A DNA stretch of 64,000 bases, from positions 310,001-374,000 of the forward strand of contig JAIQDT010000192.1 of NCBI GenBank assembly GCA_021521415.1, given 5' to 3'. Made by a program: the position numbers and the translations under genes. Numbering within the stretch: position 1 is the stretch's first letter; the number at the start of each line of letters is the position of its first letter. Below the pieces are notes generated by a model. The model made no database searches. It saw only the letters and a list, made by a program, of their open reading frames with translations, and was not told the origin of the DNA. This DNA comes from Bidens hawaiensis. Its lineage: Eukaryota > Streptophyta > Magnoliopsida > Asterales > Asteraceae. Shown piece by piece: positions 29,675-41,485 of the stretch.

Positions 29675-32440
29675 CTACGCGTGCGCTCCCTCTCTAACAC
29701 ACACCGACACCACTCGTTGATATTTCCTAGCTTGATCCTTCCAAGCAGGAATGTAGAAGATCTTCTTCTCGTTGAGCACCTTCAGATCAGCCTGCGATAC
29801 ATTAACAAGATGCATCGGGTCGTAAACCCTAAGCACTTCTTGTTCATCCTCATCTTCCATAACCGCTTCAGCTGTCTCACAGTCCACAAACCACCACTTT
29901 AGGTCTTTGAGCACGTCCTTGGGCATGAGCTTCATCGGTACTTCTTTAAGGCACCGGATCGGTTTATATTTCATAACCATCCAAGGTTTTCCATCAACTC
30001 TCAGACCCCTATCCTTGTCTTCGACAAGTTTCCCCTTTTGTGGTCTCATCAGCTCAAACTTCTTCTCCTTAATACACTCCTTCCACACGATCTTCCCGAT
30101 GATTCTAGCCATGTTGTCTTCACTTCGGTTTATCAATCCCAATCTGGCTAAATCTTTTACCTCACATTCAGGCAGTGTGTTTAAAGATCTCAACGTTCTC
30201 CTGAAGTACTGAATTCCATCATATCTCTTGATCACGAAGAGCCGCAGCTGCTCGTCATATATCCAGCAGATAATACCTTTCTTTGCTTCTGCGTATCCCT
30301 TAATATTGTAACTCTTTTTGAACATTTTAGGGATCGCCGGCTTCTTCGTCTTTATGAACCAGTGAGCACAACCCTCCTTCCAGTTCGGTTGTTCCTCCCA
30401 TTCAGTATCTTCCACCACGCTCTCATCACCCATCTCTGGTCTCTCAACCTCCGGAATCTCGTGTTCCACGGAGTCATCTACAATCTCCCCTTCCTCTATC
30501 ACGTTCTCAACAGTAATTTGCTCACCGATCTTCTCAATCTCATCAACCGGCAGCACATCTTCTTCAATCATAAACTCATCATCATCCTCATCCAGCTCTT
30601 TCAACGCTTCTATAACATCTTCGACATCAGCATCATCAACATCTACCACGTCGTCACCGGCTGCGCTTGTAGACTCCCCCTCAGCTGTGGAAGCCCCAAG
30701 AGCCTGAGAGGTTCTTGGCAGCTCACCACCTGCACCTTCCGGTGCATTGGGATCATCGTGTTGATCTTCTCTCCGTTTTGTCCGCAACTCATCTCCCCTA
30801 CAAGTCTTCTCCCCCTGAGATGCCAAGAATGCCTTGAAGGCATCTATTACTTTTCCGTGTTCAACCAGGAGGGCTGCTTGTAGTCGATTGGATTCCACTA
30901 GGCGTTCAATGGTCTTTGACTGTACATCAACAATCCTCTCTAGCGATGTAATCCTTTCGGAATCTGAAGTAGGCGTTGGAGTTGGCGGCACATCAGCAGC
31001 AGAAGTGACCGCAGGTGGTACACTTGGTAACCCTGCAGTAGTAGTGACGGTCGACTCAACAAATCGTGCTACTACCACCGGTGGAGTAAGCGATTGGGGT
31101 GGTAGAGACACAACTGCTGGAGCCGATGTCTCGACGATAGTAACCTGTGCTGTAGAAGGAATAAGAGACATACCAGACAAGTCAGGTGGAGCAAAACGTA
31201 CCAGCCTCGAAGATTCTCCAGCTCCCGAACCCATACCTGTCCGTTCTCTTCGTGAACGTCTGAGCACAATCTGAACTGCTTCCTCTTCATCAACTTCCTC
31301 ATCATCCTCGTCAACTGTTCTCGGCCTCTTTCCAGTAGTTCTCTCTCGAGACACCATCAGTCGTCTCGCTTCAGCAAATGTTTCGTCAAGATCGGAGTCA
31401 GCTACCGAAGTAACTGCTCTAGTACCCTCCATGACCTAAGAACCTGAGACATCCATATCAAACAATCCATGGCCGCTAAAAGCAGCATCAAGATCGACAT
31501 CTTCATTAGTAGGCACAGCAGCAGAGGCAATAGTAGATACAACAGGCGCAGCTGGTACAGCATGGGGTGCTGCCGCCTGATGTGGTTGTGGGTCTCTGAA
31601 CTCGTCCCCTCCTGCAGGAACATACTCCGGGTTGATGAGATACCCGAATAATGGAGTATGCCTGGGACGCAGCTCAGGCTTGCTACGAGTGCTCGAAGTG
31701 CGGCACTGAGCAAAGATACGTTTCGTCACGCATTCGACGTATCTAATAGGGCGTCTCTGCGGTAGCGACGGAGCGACATGATTAAGAATCATTTGTAAAA
31801 ACCGAGGATACATGATAATTCGCTCACGCGCCACCGCCCTCCTCTGATGATCAATCTCGTAGAATATCAGCTGACTAAAAGAATATCGTCTGTTGTAAGT
31901 CAGCGCAGCCATGGCAGACTGCATCGTCGCGCCCATCCCATCCGTTCCTGCCTTCCTCCCAGACATGCATACAATCAATACATGCATCAGGAAGCGCCAC
32001 TGATCCAGCAAAAACCCTTTTCTCCTCTGTGTGTCCCCTAACGGTCCTGAATAACCCATCCTCAGGTACGCTCCATCACGAAAAGGAGCTACGAACTCCA
32101 TTGGGTCATCCCTTATTTCTTCTCCAAACTGCAAAGCCAACCGTATATCTTCCGAAGAAAACTGCACATCATGACCATTGACGGTTGCTCGCATCACCGG
32201 GGGCTCAGGCCTGCAATCATAGTATACTGTCTGCCAAAAGTCTTCAATGTTAGGCAGTGAAATGGGCAGGGTATTTGTGATCGCATGAAAGATTCTTGAT
32301 CGCTGGAGAAACGTGATAATCTCCCTGTAGTCTTCTACGCCTCTTGCGTCTGGATCTAAAGTGATATACTGGTTATGGGCCGGAAAGAATTGTCTCTGAT
32401 CATCACCTTCATCACCACCAGCACCTCCAACAGCTGCCAT
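29675..32440 (-). pseudogene. E2 aORF with one nonsense codon
   Basis: This copy of the E1 extra ORF starts at ATG 32440 (after a CTGTAG acceptor) and ends at 29675, 922 codons including the stop. It is open in one frame except for TAG at 31436-31438, in the variable region after the N-terminal domain. The domains are as in E1: conserved N-terminal domain, coiled-coil candidate, acidic region and conserved C-terminal domain. A few short in-frame indels relative to E1 occur in the alanine-rich and acidic parts. Confidence 0.9.
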
Positions 32441-32442
32441 AT

Positions 32443-32995
32443 CTACAGAAAACAAAACAAGTTAGACAACGGTTAAGCAACACACAAGTTCGCTTTGTAC
32501 CACGAGCGAAGTTGTGATTAAATCCTTACAGGCGAACTTAAAGGTGAGGCGAAGTTGGGAACAACTTCGCTTCATCTGTAAGTTCGTCTAAAAACTGTTA
32601 AGTAAATTGGTATAGGCGAAGTTGATGATAACTTCGCCTAATCACAACATCGCCTCAGGCAATTTGAGTTCAAGGCGAAGTTACGGATAACTTCTCCTTA
32701 GGCGAAATTAATCCCCAGGCGAAGTTGCTGATAACTTCGCCTAAACCCTAACTTCACCTGAATCTGAAACGGCGACTGTTCAGATTCATAAGGCTAGATC
32801 CGATGATTTCGGACAAATTGATGATCAAGGAGAGACGAACAACACATAATAATGGTGTTAAGACGAAAAGCTCGTCCATGAACACGTAACACAAGGTTGA
32901 AAATCTAGGTTTTGAAGGTTCAACGACCCGAGGTCTCGAACCGGGTAAAACGAAAAAGAATGAGTATGTTTGGGAAGGATATTGACACCACATAC
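32443..32995 (-). other. E2 putative aORF leader intron with palindrome array
   Basis: The donor GACG|GTATGT (32996/32995) and the acceptor CTGTAG ending at 32443 enclose 553 bases. A CTAAC branch-point-like site and a T-rich tract precede the AG. GCGAAGTT palindromes lie at about 32500-32755. Confidence 0.6.
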
Positions 32996-33220
32996 CGTCA
33001 ATGAATAACAGAAACTGGAATCAAAGATCGAAAACGGAAATAACTCTAGTTCGCCGGAATTTTTGTAAATTCGCCGGAAATAAGTTGAAAATAATGATAC
33101 TGTTCCAGTTTTAAAATCCTTATATATGGTCAGTGTTGGTCAGGCGAAGTTACGCTTAACTTCGCCTAGGCGAAGTTAAGCACAAGTTCGCCTAATTCAA
33201 CTACTTCGCCCGAAATTTCA
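32996..33220 (-). promoter_or_regulatory. E2 internal promoter and leader exon of aORF
   Basis: GCGAAGTT palindromes (33142-33215) precede TATATAAG at 33119-33126, then an ATG-free exon to the donor at 32996. The layout is identical to E1 8270-8495. Confidence 0.6.
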
Positions 33221-34564
33221 AAAACAACCCTTTAAGTTTGAAGAATCTTGCACTTAACATTAGAAGCTTCCAAAAAGAGTTAAACAAATATGATCATGTC
33301 CAAGTAACCAGGTATACAATAATACAACTACAAAAATAGAAAAACTTATAAAAATTTAACGAAATAAGGGATCAAATTTCAGTCTAGTTAGGGACCACTA
33401 CGTTTTTAGAAAAGATCCTAACAGGAATCATACTAACTACGTGACTGTCACTTGGATCCGTGTTTAGCTGTATTATGACATAGAGAAACAGGTTGTAGGC
33501 ATGTAAATAACTTAAATGGTTTTCATCGTTTCTGTGATACGGATTAAGGTTCAGTTAAACTCAAAATTTTAAGTGGGCAACAACTCAGAGATAATGATGC
33601 CTTCTATCTATTCTCAAAGCGTATTTGGCTATACCCAAGTCATCCCGAATTGACTTCGACCCATAGTGTCTGATTAACTTGTAGATATTCGTTGTCTGCT
33701 TCCCGTTCTCTTCTTACTCCAGAATTGAGAAGTCTTGATTGTTACAATGACTCATAAGTACTGAAAAATATACATGTATATTTTTTTTTTTTTTTTAACT
33801 ATACATACTTATAGACTTCGGAGTACTAAACCACTGCAAGTCCCGAATCTGGATCACTGCAGTGTCTTGAAATGCTTTCTTCACGGGAATCAGAACACTC
33901 ACGGGCTCGTGTATGACTGGGTAGTCGCTTTTCTGCCTATCATTCGGAAAGATATGTATGAAGACATTCAAAACTCTTAAGGAGTTTCCACGTAAATTCG
34001 ATTAGTTTAAGTTAGTATCACATACACTTTTACGCACCATAAAAATTACCATGACATACAATGACTGTTCTAAAGCCTTTTAAGCTTAATAACTTCACTA
34101 GTTAAGCACACACAATCAGTATATATATCATTTTCCAAGGTTGGATAAATTTTCTGTTAAACAAGCAAAGAACTTCTTACGAAGTATTAGACTTGAAAAG
34201 TAATTTCATTTCCCTATAAAAATTTTGATTTCAATCGCCCCGATCACGTCAAAGTCTTCAGGTAAACGGCAATCCTGAAGATCCAATGGATCAACTGGAC
34301 CGACCACATACAAGTATGTGTCCTTCTTACTAAGAATGACCGACTAATTTTCAGCAACTGAAAGAACACACGTCATAACTGCCCCGGTCACTTTCAGTCT
34401 TCCGGTTAATGGCGATCCTCATTCTCTAAGTCGAAACGAGGACCAAAACATATCCGAGGATATGTCCATCAAACTGAGGTAACCGACTAATTTTAAGCAA
34501 TAATGTCACAATTGTTTTTATTATTATTATTATTTTTATATTTTAAATAAACAGAAAGACATGG
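33221..34564 (-). other. E2 pol-aORF spacer
   Basis: Colinear with E1 6900-8269. The QKSDYPVIH block lies at about 33905-33950 and the duplicated palindrome modules at 34231-34352 and 34372-34496. A T tract is at 33780-33797. I see no supported gene. Confidence 0.7.
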
Positions 34565-37500
34565 TTACTCGGGATTGATCATCCCGTTCAGCTCAATTAG
34601 GTTTTGAAATCTGGCTTTATCAAACGCTTTTGTAAACAAATCAGCAAAGTTTTCCAGTGTATCAACCTTTTCGATCTTGATCAGTTTCTTCTCAGCACAA
34701 TCCCGTATGAAGTGATGACGAATGTCAATATGCTTAGTTTTACTGTGCTTCACGGGATTGTTAATTACTGAGATGGCGGCAGTGTTATCAATTAAAATAG
34801 GAGTGAGTAAGAAATTCAGACCATAGTCGCGTAATTGTTGCTGAATCCACAAAACCTGAGAGCAGCAGTTGGATGCTGCCATATATTCAGCTTCGCATGT
34901 TGAAATTGCAACTGATGTCTGTTTCTTGCACTGCCAGGAAACTAATCTTCCTCCAAGAAACTGACAGCCTCCTGTCGTTGACTTCCTACTCTGATTGCAT
35001 CCTCCATAATCAGAATCTGTATATGCCACCAGTTCAACGTCTCCTCCCTTTGGGTACCACAACCCTAGCTTCGGCTTGCCCTTGAGATACCGTAGTATCC
35101 TCTTTGCACCTTTCATATGAGATTCTTTCGGATTTGCCTGAAAACGTGCACAAAGACAAACAGCAAACATTATATCAGGCCTAGAAGCAGTTAAATACAT
35201 TAATGAACCTATTATCGCCCGATACAGAGTTGGGTCCACATCTGCGTCACCATCTGATTCAGCGCCCAATTTGTGATTGACGCAGATTGGAGTGTCATAT
35301 GGAGAACTGTCCTCCATCTTGAATCTCTTCAGCACATCATGAACGTACTTCGTCTGATGAATGAACATCCCGTCCTTCTTCTGATCAACCTGCAATCCTA
35401 GAAAGAAAGTTAGTTCACCCATAGCACTCATCTCGAATCGTTTTTTCATGACAGCCTCAAAATCCTGACACATGGATACTCTTGATGCAGCAAAAATGAT
35501 ATCATCCACGTAGACTTGAACCAGCAGGAAGTCACATCCATCTCTCTTCACAAACAACGTACTGTCGATCAATCCCCTTTCAAAACCGTTTTCCAGCAAG
35601 TAGTCTGATAACGTTGAATACCAGGCACGAGGTGCCTGATATCCATATAGAGCCTTGCTCAACTTGTATACGTGTTCAGGAAAGTCTGGGTCCGGAAAAC
35701 CCGGAGGTTGCTCAACATACACAACCTCATCAACTTTCCCGTTTAGGAACGCGCTCTTCACGTCCAACTGAAATTCCTTCATCTTTTTAAAAGAAGCAAA
35801 TGCCAAAAATAATCTAATCGCTTCTAACCGGGCGACAGGAGCGAACACCTCATTGTAATCAATACCCTCTTGCTGATTAAAACCTTTAACAACCAGCCTC
35901 GCCTTATTTCTTATGATAATCCCCTTATCATCTATCTTGCACTTGAACACCCATTTTGTGCCTATAGCATGCACATTCTTTGGTTTTTCAACCAAAGTCC
36001 AAACTTCCATCTTTTCGAACTGAGCCAACTCTTCTTGCATGGCTTCGACCCACGAGCTGTCCTTTAAAGCCATTTGATAATTCTTTGGTTCAATCTGGCT
36101 TATAAAGCAGGAGTACAAACATTCGTTCAGTATACCCGTTTCCTTAATGCTTGTATAGACACATGTGTGCTCATTCAAGCTTTTTCTGGTTTGTACACCG
36201 GTGGACACATCACCTAGAATATTCTCCAAAGGGTGATCTTTGTGAATTCTCGTGGTCGGAACAGATCCGACATGCAAATTATCTTCCAAATTTGAAGAGA
36301 TCTCATCGATGGTTGTTTCTTGCTGAGAGTGAAAAGGATTAATAAATTCATCTTCAGTTGAGGCCGCAGGGGTACCGATAGTGTTTGATGTGGAAGGTTG
36401 AGATTTCTCAATCAGCTGTCGTTGCAATAGATTCTCTTCCTCATCAAGTATCATCTTCGTCACAGCTCTTTCGTCTTCTTCAGAAATTTCCAAATCAGGT
36501 ACGTTAAACGACTTAAAAAGCTTAACATAGTCGAAAAGCTCAGCAGGTCCATTGCTTGGTTTTGGCGATTGGTAACTAGTAATGTCGGTGTTACAAACCA
36601 CCTCCACCTTGCAAGTCGAAGTATTGAAGACCCGTCTGTTGGGAGTCCCAACTACATAACCGACTAAGATTCCTTCATCGGCTACTTCACCAAATTTCGA
36701 ATTAGTCTTCAAAATCGAACAAGGAGACCCAAATGGTTCAAGACCGCACAAGTTGGGCTTCCTTCCATGCATAAGCTCGTAACAGGTTTTTCCAAGTCTC
36801 TTAACGGTTAACACCCTATTCAGAACATAGCAGGCTGTAGCAACTGCTTCAGCCCAGAACATCACAGGAAGCTTCGAGTCTGCCAGCATAGTTCTGGCTC
36901 CTTCAATTAACGTTCGGTTCTTCCTTTCAGCCACTCCATTCTGTTGCGGAGTATACGGAGCGCTGTATTGATGTTCAATTCCTTTCTGAAGACAGAAGAT
37001 TTCCATTTCAAAGTTCTTGAACTCTGTCCCATTGTCACTTCTGATGTATTTAACTGATTTACTCATGACGTTCTCAACTTTTGTAATTAGATTCTTCACC
37101 ATCTGAGCCGTCTCGTCTTTCGTTTTCAGAAAATATACCCATGATATCGCGAGTAGTCATCAGTTATCACCAAGCAGTAAGAAGTACCACCTAGACTTTT
37201 TACATTCACTGGACCGAAGAGATCCATATGAAGTAGTTCTAGAGTACCGGCAATAGAATTGACCTTCTTTGTGAGATGGGTTTTCTTGTGTTGCTTTCCC
37301 TTCTTGCATGCTATACATTTGTCTTCAAAGTTGAAACTTTTTAAGGGAACGCCCATCACAAGCCCATTCTTGACAATGAAGTTCATCTTCCGAAGATGAA
37401 TATGCCCCATTCTCCTGTGCCATAACTCTGATTCTGATTCGCTTGCTTTTGTCATTAAACAAGATTCTCTGGTGGCCATTTCAGTGGACCTCATGTCCAT

Positions 37501-37908
37501 CACATATGTATTCGTTTCACGTGGAGCTTTCATAACTATCCATTCGTCTGGTATTTGAAAACCAGGCTTCAATACGATCGCTTCATTCTTCGTGAAATGG
37601 ACAGTGTAATCTTTATCACAAATCTGCGACACACTCAGCAGATTGTGCTTTAATTCTTCCACAAAATTTACATTCTCTAGTGTCATTCTCCCATTCGACA
37701 CTGTCCCTCTACCAGTAATCCTTCCTCCGCTCTCACCAGCAAAACTAACTCTTGCTCCCTGAACAGGTTTTAAATCATGCAACAAGTGTTTGTTGCCCGT
37801 CATGTGCCGGGAACAGCCGCTATCTACAATCCAGAGATTGTTGGCAGCCCTGTTCAACTGTTCCTGCACAATAAAACAAAGAGTTAGAATCTTGGGACCC
37901 AAGACCAA
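34565..37908 (-). pseudogene. pol: E2 pol polyprotein, one frameshift
   Basis: Protease, HHCC region and integrase N-terminal part (37908-37126) and the rest of integrase, RT and RNase H (37102-34565) lie in two frames, separated by a single-base deletion near 37140 in the integrase core. Otherwise pol is open, including the codon that is TAG in E1. RT has YVDD at 35501-35512 and lacks one residue after KALYG compared with E1. RNase H is complete. The start is taken from the overlap with gag; the acceptor TGCAG|GAACAG is at 37864/37863. Confidence 0.93.
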
Positions 37909-39029
37909 TTGGTCTTGGATCGATACGTCCCGTACCCTGGCTTTCTCAAGTTAGCATCAGGATAATTTCTGTAAGTCCTGTTAGGAAATCTCCTTGCAGA
38001 TTGAGTGTAATGCCTCCCAAACCTATATGAATTGAAAGTGTTATATCTTGTGGTTTGGTTGAAAAACTGAGGTTTGTTTTTATAAAGACTTGAATTAGAT
38101 ACATTTTGGCACTTTGAAAAGTTTTCATTTTTAGCAGTAACAAAATGACGCTTATCCTCAGTTTTATTTGGCCTCACATCTCTGAATCTCGGCTTTAGAG
38201 GGCAATCTGCAACTAGATGTCCTAATTTGTTACATCTAAAGCAACACCGACTCTCCTTTTTCTTGTCAAATGTTGGTTTGGATGTAGAGGCAGTGTTACC
38301 AGCCGTTCGTCTCACATAAGGTGGGACGTACGGATTGAGTGGAGAACTCTTTTTAGAAATTTTATTTTTATCTCCACCGGTGGGTAACCCTACCTTCTCT
38401 TTTGTCTGACCAGATTCAGACAACTTATCCGATTCCGATGAGACTGGACTCGAGACAGAAACTTTCACATTTGAAACAGGCGAACTCGTTTCGCCACAGC
38501 TAACACTTGGTTCTATATTTGTAACCTTGATGGGAGTTGTCTGAGTAACCTCGAAATCAACAGATTTCTGAACACTCGGATTATAAGTATAGTTGTGGTT
38601 AAAGGGTGGTGGAACTTCGTGATAACCGATTCCTCCCCTCTTTGCAGAGGTACCTTGATCACTCACAAGGTGATCAAGGATGGCCGAGGAATTCCTGAAC
38701 TGCTCAAGTTTGCGGTTCAGTTCCACCACCTTCACCTGGTGGTCAGCAATCTGTTTATCCCAATCAGCAATCAATTTAGTTTTTTCTTCTAAAACTTCAT
38801 AACTAAGATCAATTATTTCAATTTTCTCAGCAAGGTTAGTTTTTAAGCTTTGAATGTCTTTTTCATATGCTTTAATTTTAATTTTATAACTTGTTTCTCT
38901 TGCTTTCGTAAAATGGTGATCTTCTTTAATAGTTTTAAAATCAGCAACTAAACGGACGTACTGATCAGTTATTGTTGTTAGTTGCTCAGACAAATTCTCA
39001 CAACTAGTACAAATATTCTTATTACTTAC
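37864..39029 (-). other. E2 putative intron joining gag to pol
   Basis: The donor GAG|GTAAGT (39030/39029) and the acceptor TGCAG|GAACAG (37864/37863) lie on gag and pol codon boundaries; length is 1166 bases, as in E1. CTAAC overlaps the gag stop. Confidence 0.55.
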
Positions 39030-40508
39030 CTCGGAGCGATTGTCCTTGTCATCTGCCATGAAAGCTGTTTCTTCTTCAGTAGCTTTCTCATTTCCATCTA
39101 CCTTCTCACATCCTTCAACTTCAGCCTCCGCCATGTTTGCTTGCTCACCAGATTCATTAGAATGCAGGTTCCAGTTGTACTCACCTGCTTCTCTGGTCAA
39201 CATGGCATTAATCTCTCTGTTAACTCCAGAGTGTTGTGTAGGCCGACCTTGTCCTCGTTCAACCCTCTCATTCCTACATTCTTTGGCAAAGTGCCTGTAT
39301 TGTTGACAATTATAGCACCTTACCTTAGATTTGTCGAATCCAGGCCTACCACCAACAAACTTTCTCCCAGTTTTCTTCATAAACCGTTTAACTCGCCTCA
39401 CAATCATTGCCATTTGCCATTGCAAATCCATCTCCTCCAGATCATCAGCATCGATCTGGTCGTAATCCTCATCCAGAACAGCAGGGTCCACAATCTTCCC
39501 CTGGATGTAGTTTTCATAGGAAGCAATAAATGATGCATAGACTGCAAACTGCTCTTCAGCAGATTTTAAACTCATAGGCATCTTGGAATAATTATTGCTT
39601 GAGGCATTTGCAGAGAAACCACTTGTGGATGCTTGAGGCTTTGAAGTACTTGATCCTCCAGCAACGAAACAGACATCACCGTTCGAGTTTACAGAAACGT
39701 TTCCTTCATGAGAAGAGTCAGAACCTGACTCCCCTTTTGAGTAATAAGCAGCTGATTCAGGCCTCGAACTTGAGCCTGAGTTAACCTTTGCACCATACAT
39801 ACCTGGGTCTTGTATATGATCTGTTGGTGTTTCTTTTCGAACCATATTAAGCTCATAAGTTCTGAGCTTGTTTACTGCCGTTTCTAGATCATAATTAGGA
39901 AAGTCTCTGTCTTCCCTCATAAGAACGGTGTACATTTCCCACTTCGGTGGGAGAGCATCGAGAAGCTTTTCAACGATCTCTTCTTCTCGGTAAGCAATTG
40001 AATAATTGCTAAGCTCTGTCATTAGATGATAGTATCTGGTGATAATATCATCCAGTGATTCGTTCTTCAAAAATTTGAAGACGGAGAACTGAGTCTTCAA
40101 AAGTTTAATCGTTGATGCATTGATACCCACGTTCCCCTCGAATCTATTTTCAAGAGCATCCCAAAGCTCTCTCGCAGAAGTGTACTTTCGGAACGTATGG
40201 AGAACCTCTTGAGGAAGTGCCATAGTTATAGCAGCATGGGCCTTGCTCTCGGCCTCATACATTTTCTTTTCTCCGTCCTCCATTTTGCTATACTTCTTAA
40301 CCACATCACGACCTTCGTATTGCATAGTTGGAGGGATATATCCATCCTGGATGCACACCCACATTTTTGCATCCTGATATTTAATGTATTGGATGAATCT
40401 GTCCTTCCATGCCACGAAGTCAGTTCCTTTCATTAACCTCGGGGCCTTAGTGGCTGACCCCGCTTCTACTTCCATCTTGACTAAATCGGAGATGTTAATT
40501 GACGACAT
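37884..40508 (-). CDS. gag: Copia gag protein (E2)
   Basis: 874 residues, same length as E1. ATG 40508 is chosen over the longer open frame because it matches E1 952. UBN2-like domain at 1-235; first CCHC knuckle with all ligands but Gly replaced by Arg before the His (CQQYRHF); coiled-coil region; second knuckle intact. No stop inside. The leader upstream has the palindrome array. Confidence 0.92.
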   Translation of the reverse strand: MSSINISDLVKMEVEAGSATKAPRLMKGTDFVAWKDRFIQYIKYQDAKMWVCIQDGYIPPTMQYEGRDVVKKYSKMEDGEKKMYEAESKAHAAITMALPQEVLHTFRKYTSARELWDALENRFEGNVGINASTIKLLKTQFSVFKFLKNESLDDIITRYYHLMTELSNYSIAYREEEIVEKLLDALPPKWEMYTVLMREDRDFPNYDLETAVNKLRTYELNMVRKETPTDHIQDPGMYGAKVNSGSSSRPESAAYYSKGESGSDSSHEGNVSVNSNGDVCFVAGGSSTSKPQASTSGFSANASSNNYSKMPMSLKSAEEQFAVYASFIASYENYIQGKIVDPAVLDEDYDQIDADDLEEMDLQWQMAMIVRRVKRFMKKTGRKFVGGRPGFDKSKVRCYNCQQYRHFAKECRNERVERGQGRPTQHSGVNREINAMLTREAGEYNWNLHSNESGEQANMAEAEVEGCEKVDGNEKATEEETAFMADDKDNRSEVSNKNICTSCENLSEQLTTITDQYVRLVADFKTIKEDHHFTKARETSYKIKIKAYEKDIQSLKTNLAEKIEIIDLSYEVLEEKTKLIADWDKQIADHQVKVVELNRKLEQFRNSSAILDHLVSDQGTSAKRGGIGYHEVPPPFNHNYTYNPSVQKSVDFEVTQTTPIKVTNIEPSVSCGETSSPVSNVKVSVSSPVSSESDKLSESGQTKEKVGLPTGGDKNKISKKSSPLNPYVPPYVRRTAGNTASTSKPTFDKKKESRCCFRCNKLGHLVADCPLKPRFRDVRPNKTEDKRHFVTAKNENFSKCQNVSNSSLYKNKPQFFNQTTRYNTFNSYRFGRHYTQSARRFPNRTYRNYPDANLRKPGYGTYRSKTNWSWVPRF

Positions 40509-41035
40509 CTTTGCGAAAACACGAAAACCCGAAAATTTAAAAAAAAATCTTCCAAACAGCACAGTAGGCGAAGTTAAGAGTAACTTCGCTTGAAAGTTAA
40601 CTTCGCTGAAAGTGTAACTTCGCTGGGTCTTAAATTCGCTTGACTGGGCGAAGTTAAGAATAACTTCGCTTAGAATGAGCGAACTTAGGAGGTAAGCGAA
40701 CTTGGGAGGTAAGCGAAGTTGAGGATAACTTCGCTTAGGCGAACTTATGAGGTAGGCGAAGTTGTGGTTAACTTCGCTTAATCCTTATATCTTCGCCGAA
40801 ACCCTACTTCCTGTGACGGCAACTTCGCCTGAAGAACGGTAACTTCGCCCGATGAACAAGGAAACTGTTCAGATCTGATTTCGTCAATCTAGCAGTTTCC
40901 GATCGATGTAATGGCTTGAAAATGACTGTTAAACACGAGTAAAAACCAATCCCAACAAAAACACGTCCCGCGAATAGGTCAAACGAGACGTTTTCTACAC
41001 CCGCGTGAAATCCCGAACCTCACAATCGAGCCGAT
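40509..41035 (-). repeat. E2 gag leader with GCGAAGTT array
   Basis: Homologous to E1 405-951. Palindromes crowd 40565-40860. The TTTTCAGG seen in E1 before gag is TTTTCGGG here. Confidence 0.8.
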
Positions 41036-41048
41036 GGCTCTGATACCA
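41036..41048 (-). other. E2 primer binding site
   Basis: TGGTATCAGAGCC on the minus strand, two bases from the 5' LTR; complementary to initiator Met tRNA. Confidence 0.93.
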
Positions 41049-41050
41049 AT

Positions 41051-41485
41051 TGTAGGCTCCTGGACGGATCGTACACGGGATGTCGCTATCTGCGCAGGTG
41101 CGGAATCCCTGCGTAGTTAGATACGAGTGCAGAATATGTAAATCAAACACACGAGCAATGAACGAACACGTTATATTGATAACCGAACACGTGACTCGAG
41201 GTCACTATTACAGACACTGACTAGCGAACTCGTAACACTCGAACTCAACAACTGAAACGAAACCCTAACCAACACCTTAAACTGTTACGATGAACAGTAT
41301 ATAAACACGACAACTTCGCCTCAGGCGAAGTTGTCAATAACTTCGCTTGTTCAACAAGTTCGCCTGAGCGAACTTGTTGACAACTTCGCTTGTTACAAAA
41401 ACATAAACATAATCATAAACATAATTACATTACAGACTCGATTACAAATGCTAGACTATGAACTACTGACACTCATGTACCAACA
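41051..41485 (-). repeat. E2 5' LTR
   Basis: 435 bp, nearly identical to 29176-29609 (two substitutions and one extra G). Palindromes lie at about 41309-41390. GACAC follows at 41486-41490. Confidence 0.96.

Larger units (their letters stand above)
29176..41485 (-). mobile_element. Copia LTR retrotransposon E2 (complete)
   Basis: This complete 12,310-bp sister of E1 is on the minus strand, with both LTRs, primer site (41036-41048), polypurine tract (29610-29620) and a perfect GACAC target duplication. The LTRs differ by two substitutions and one indel, so insertion was recent. gag is open, pol has one frameshift in integrase, and the aORF has one nonsense codon. It is inserted in the C-terminal gag of E3. 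Confidence 0.97.
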
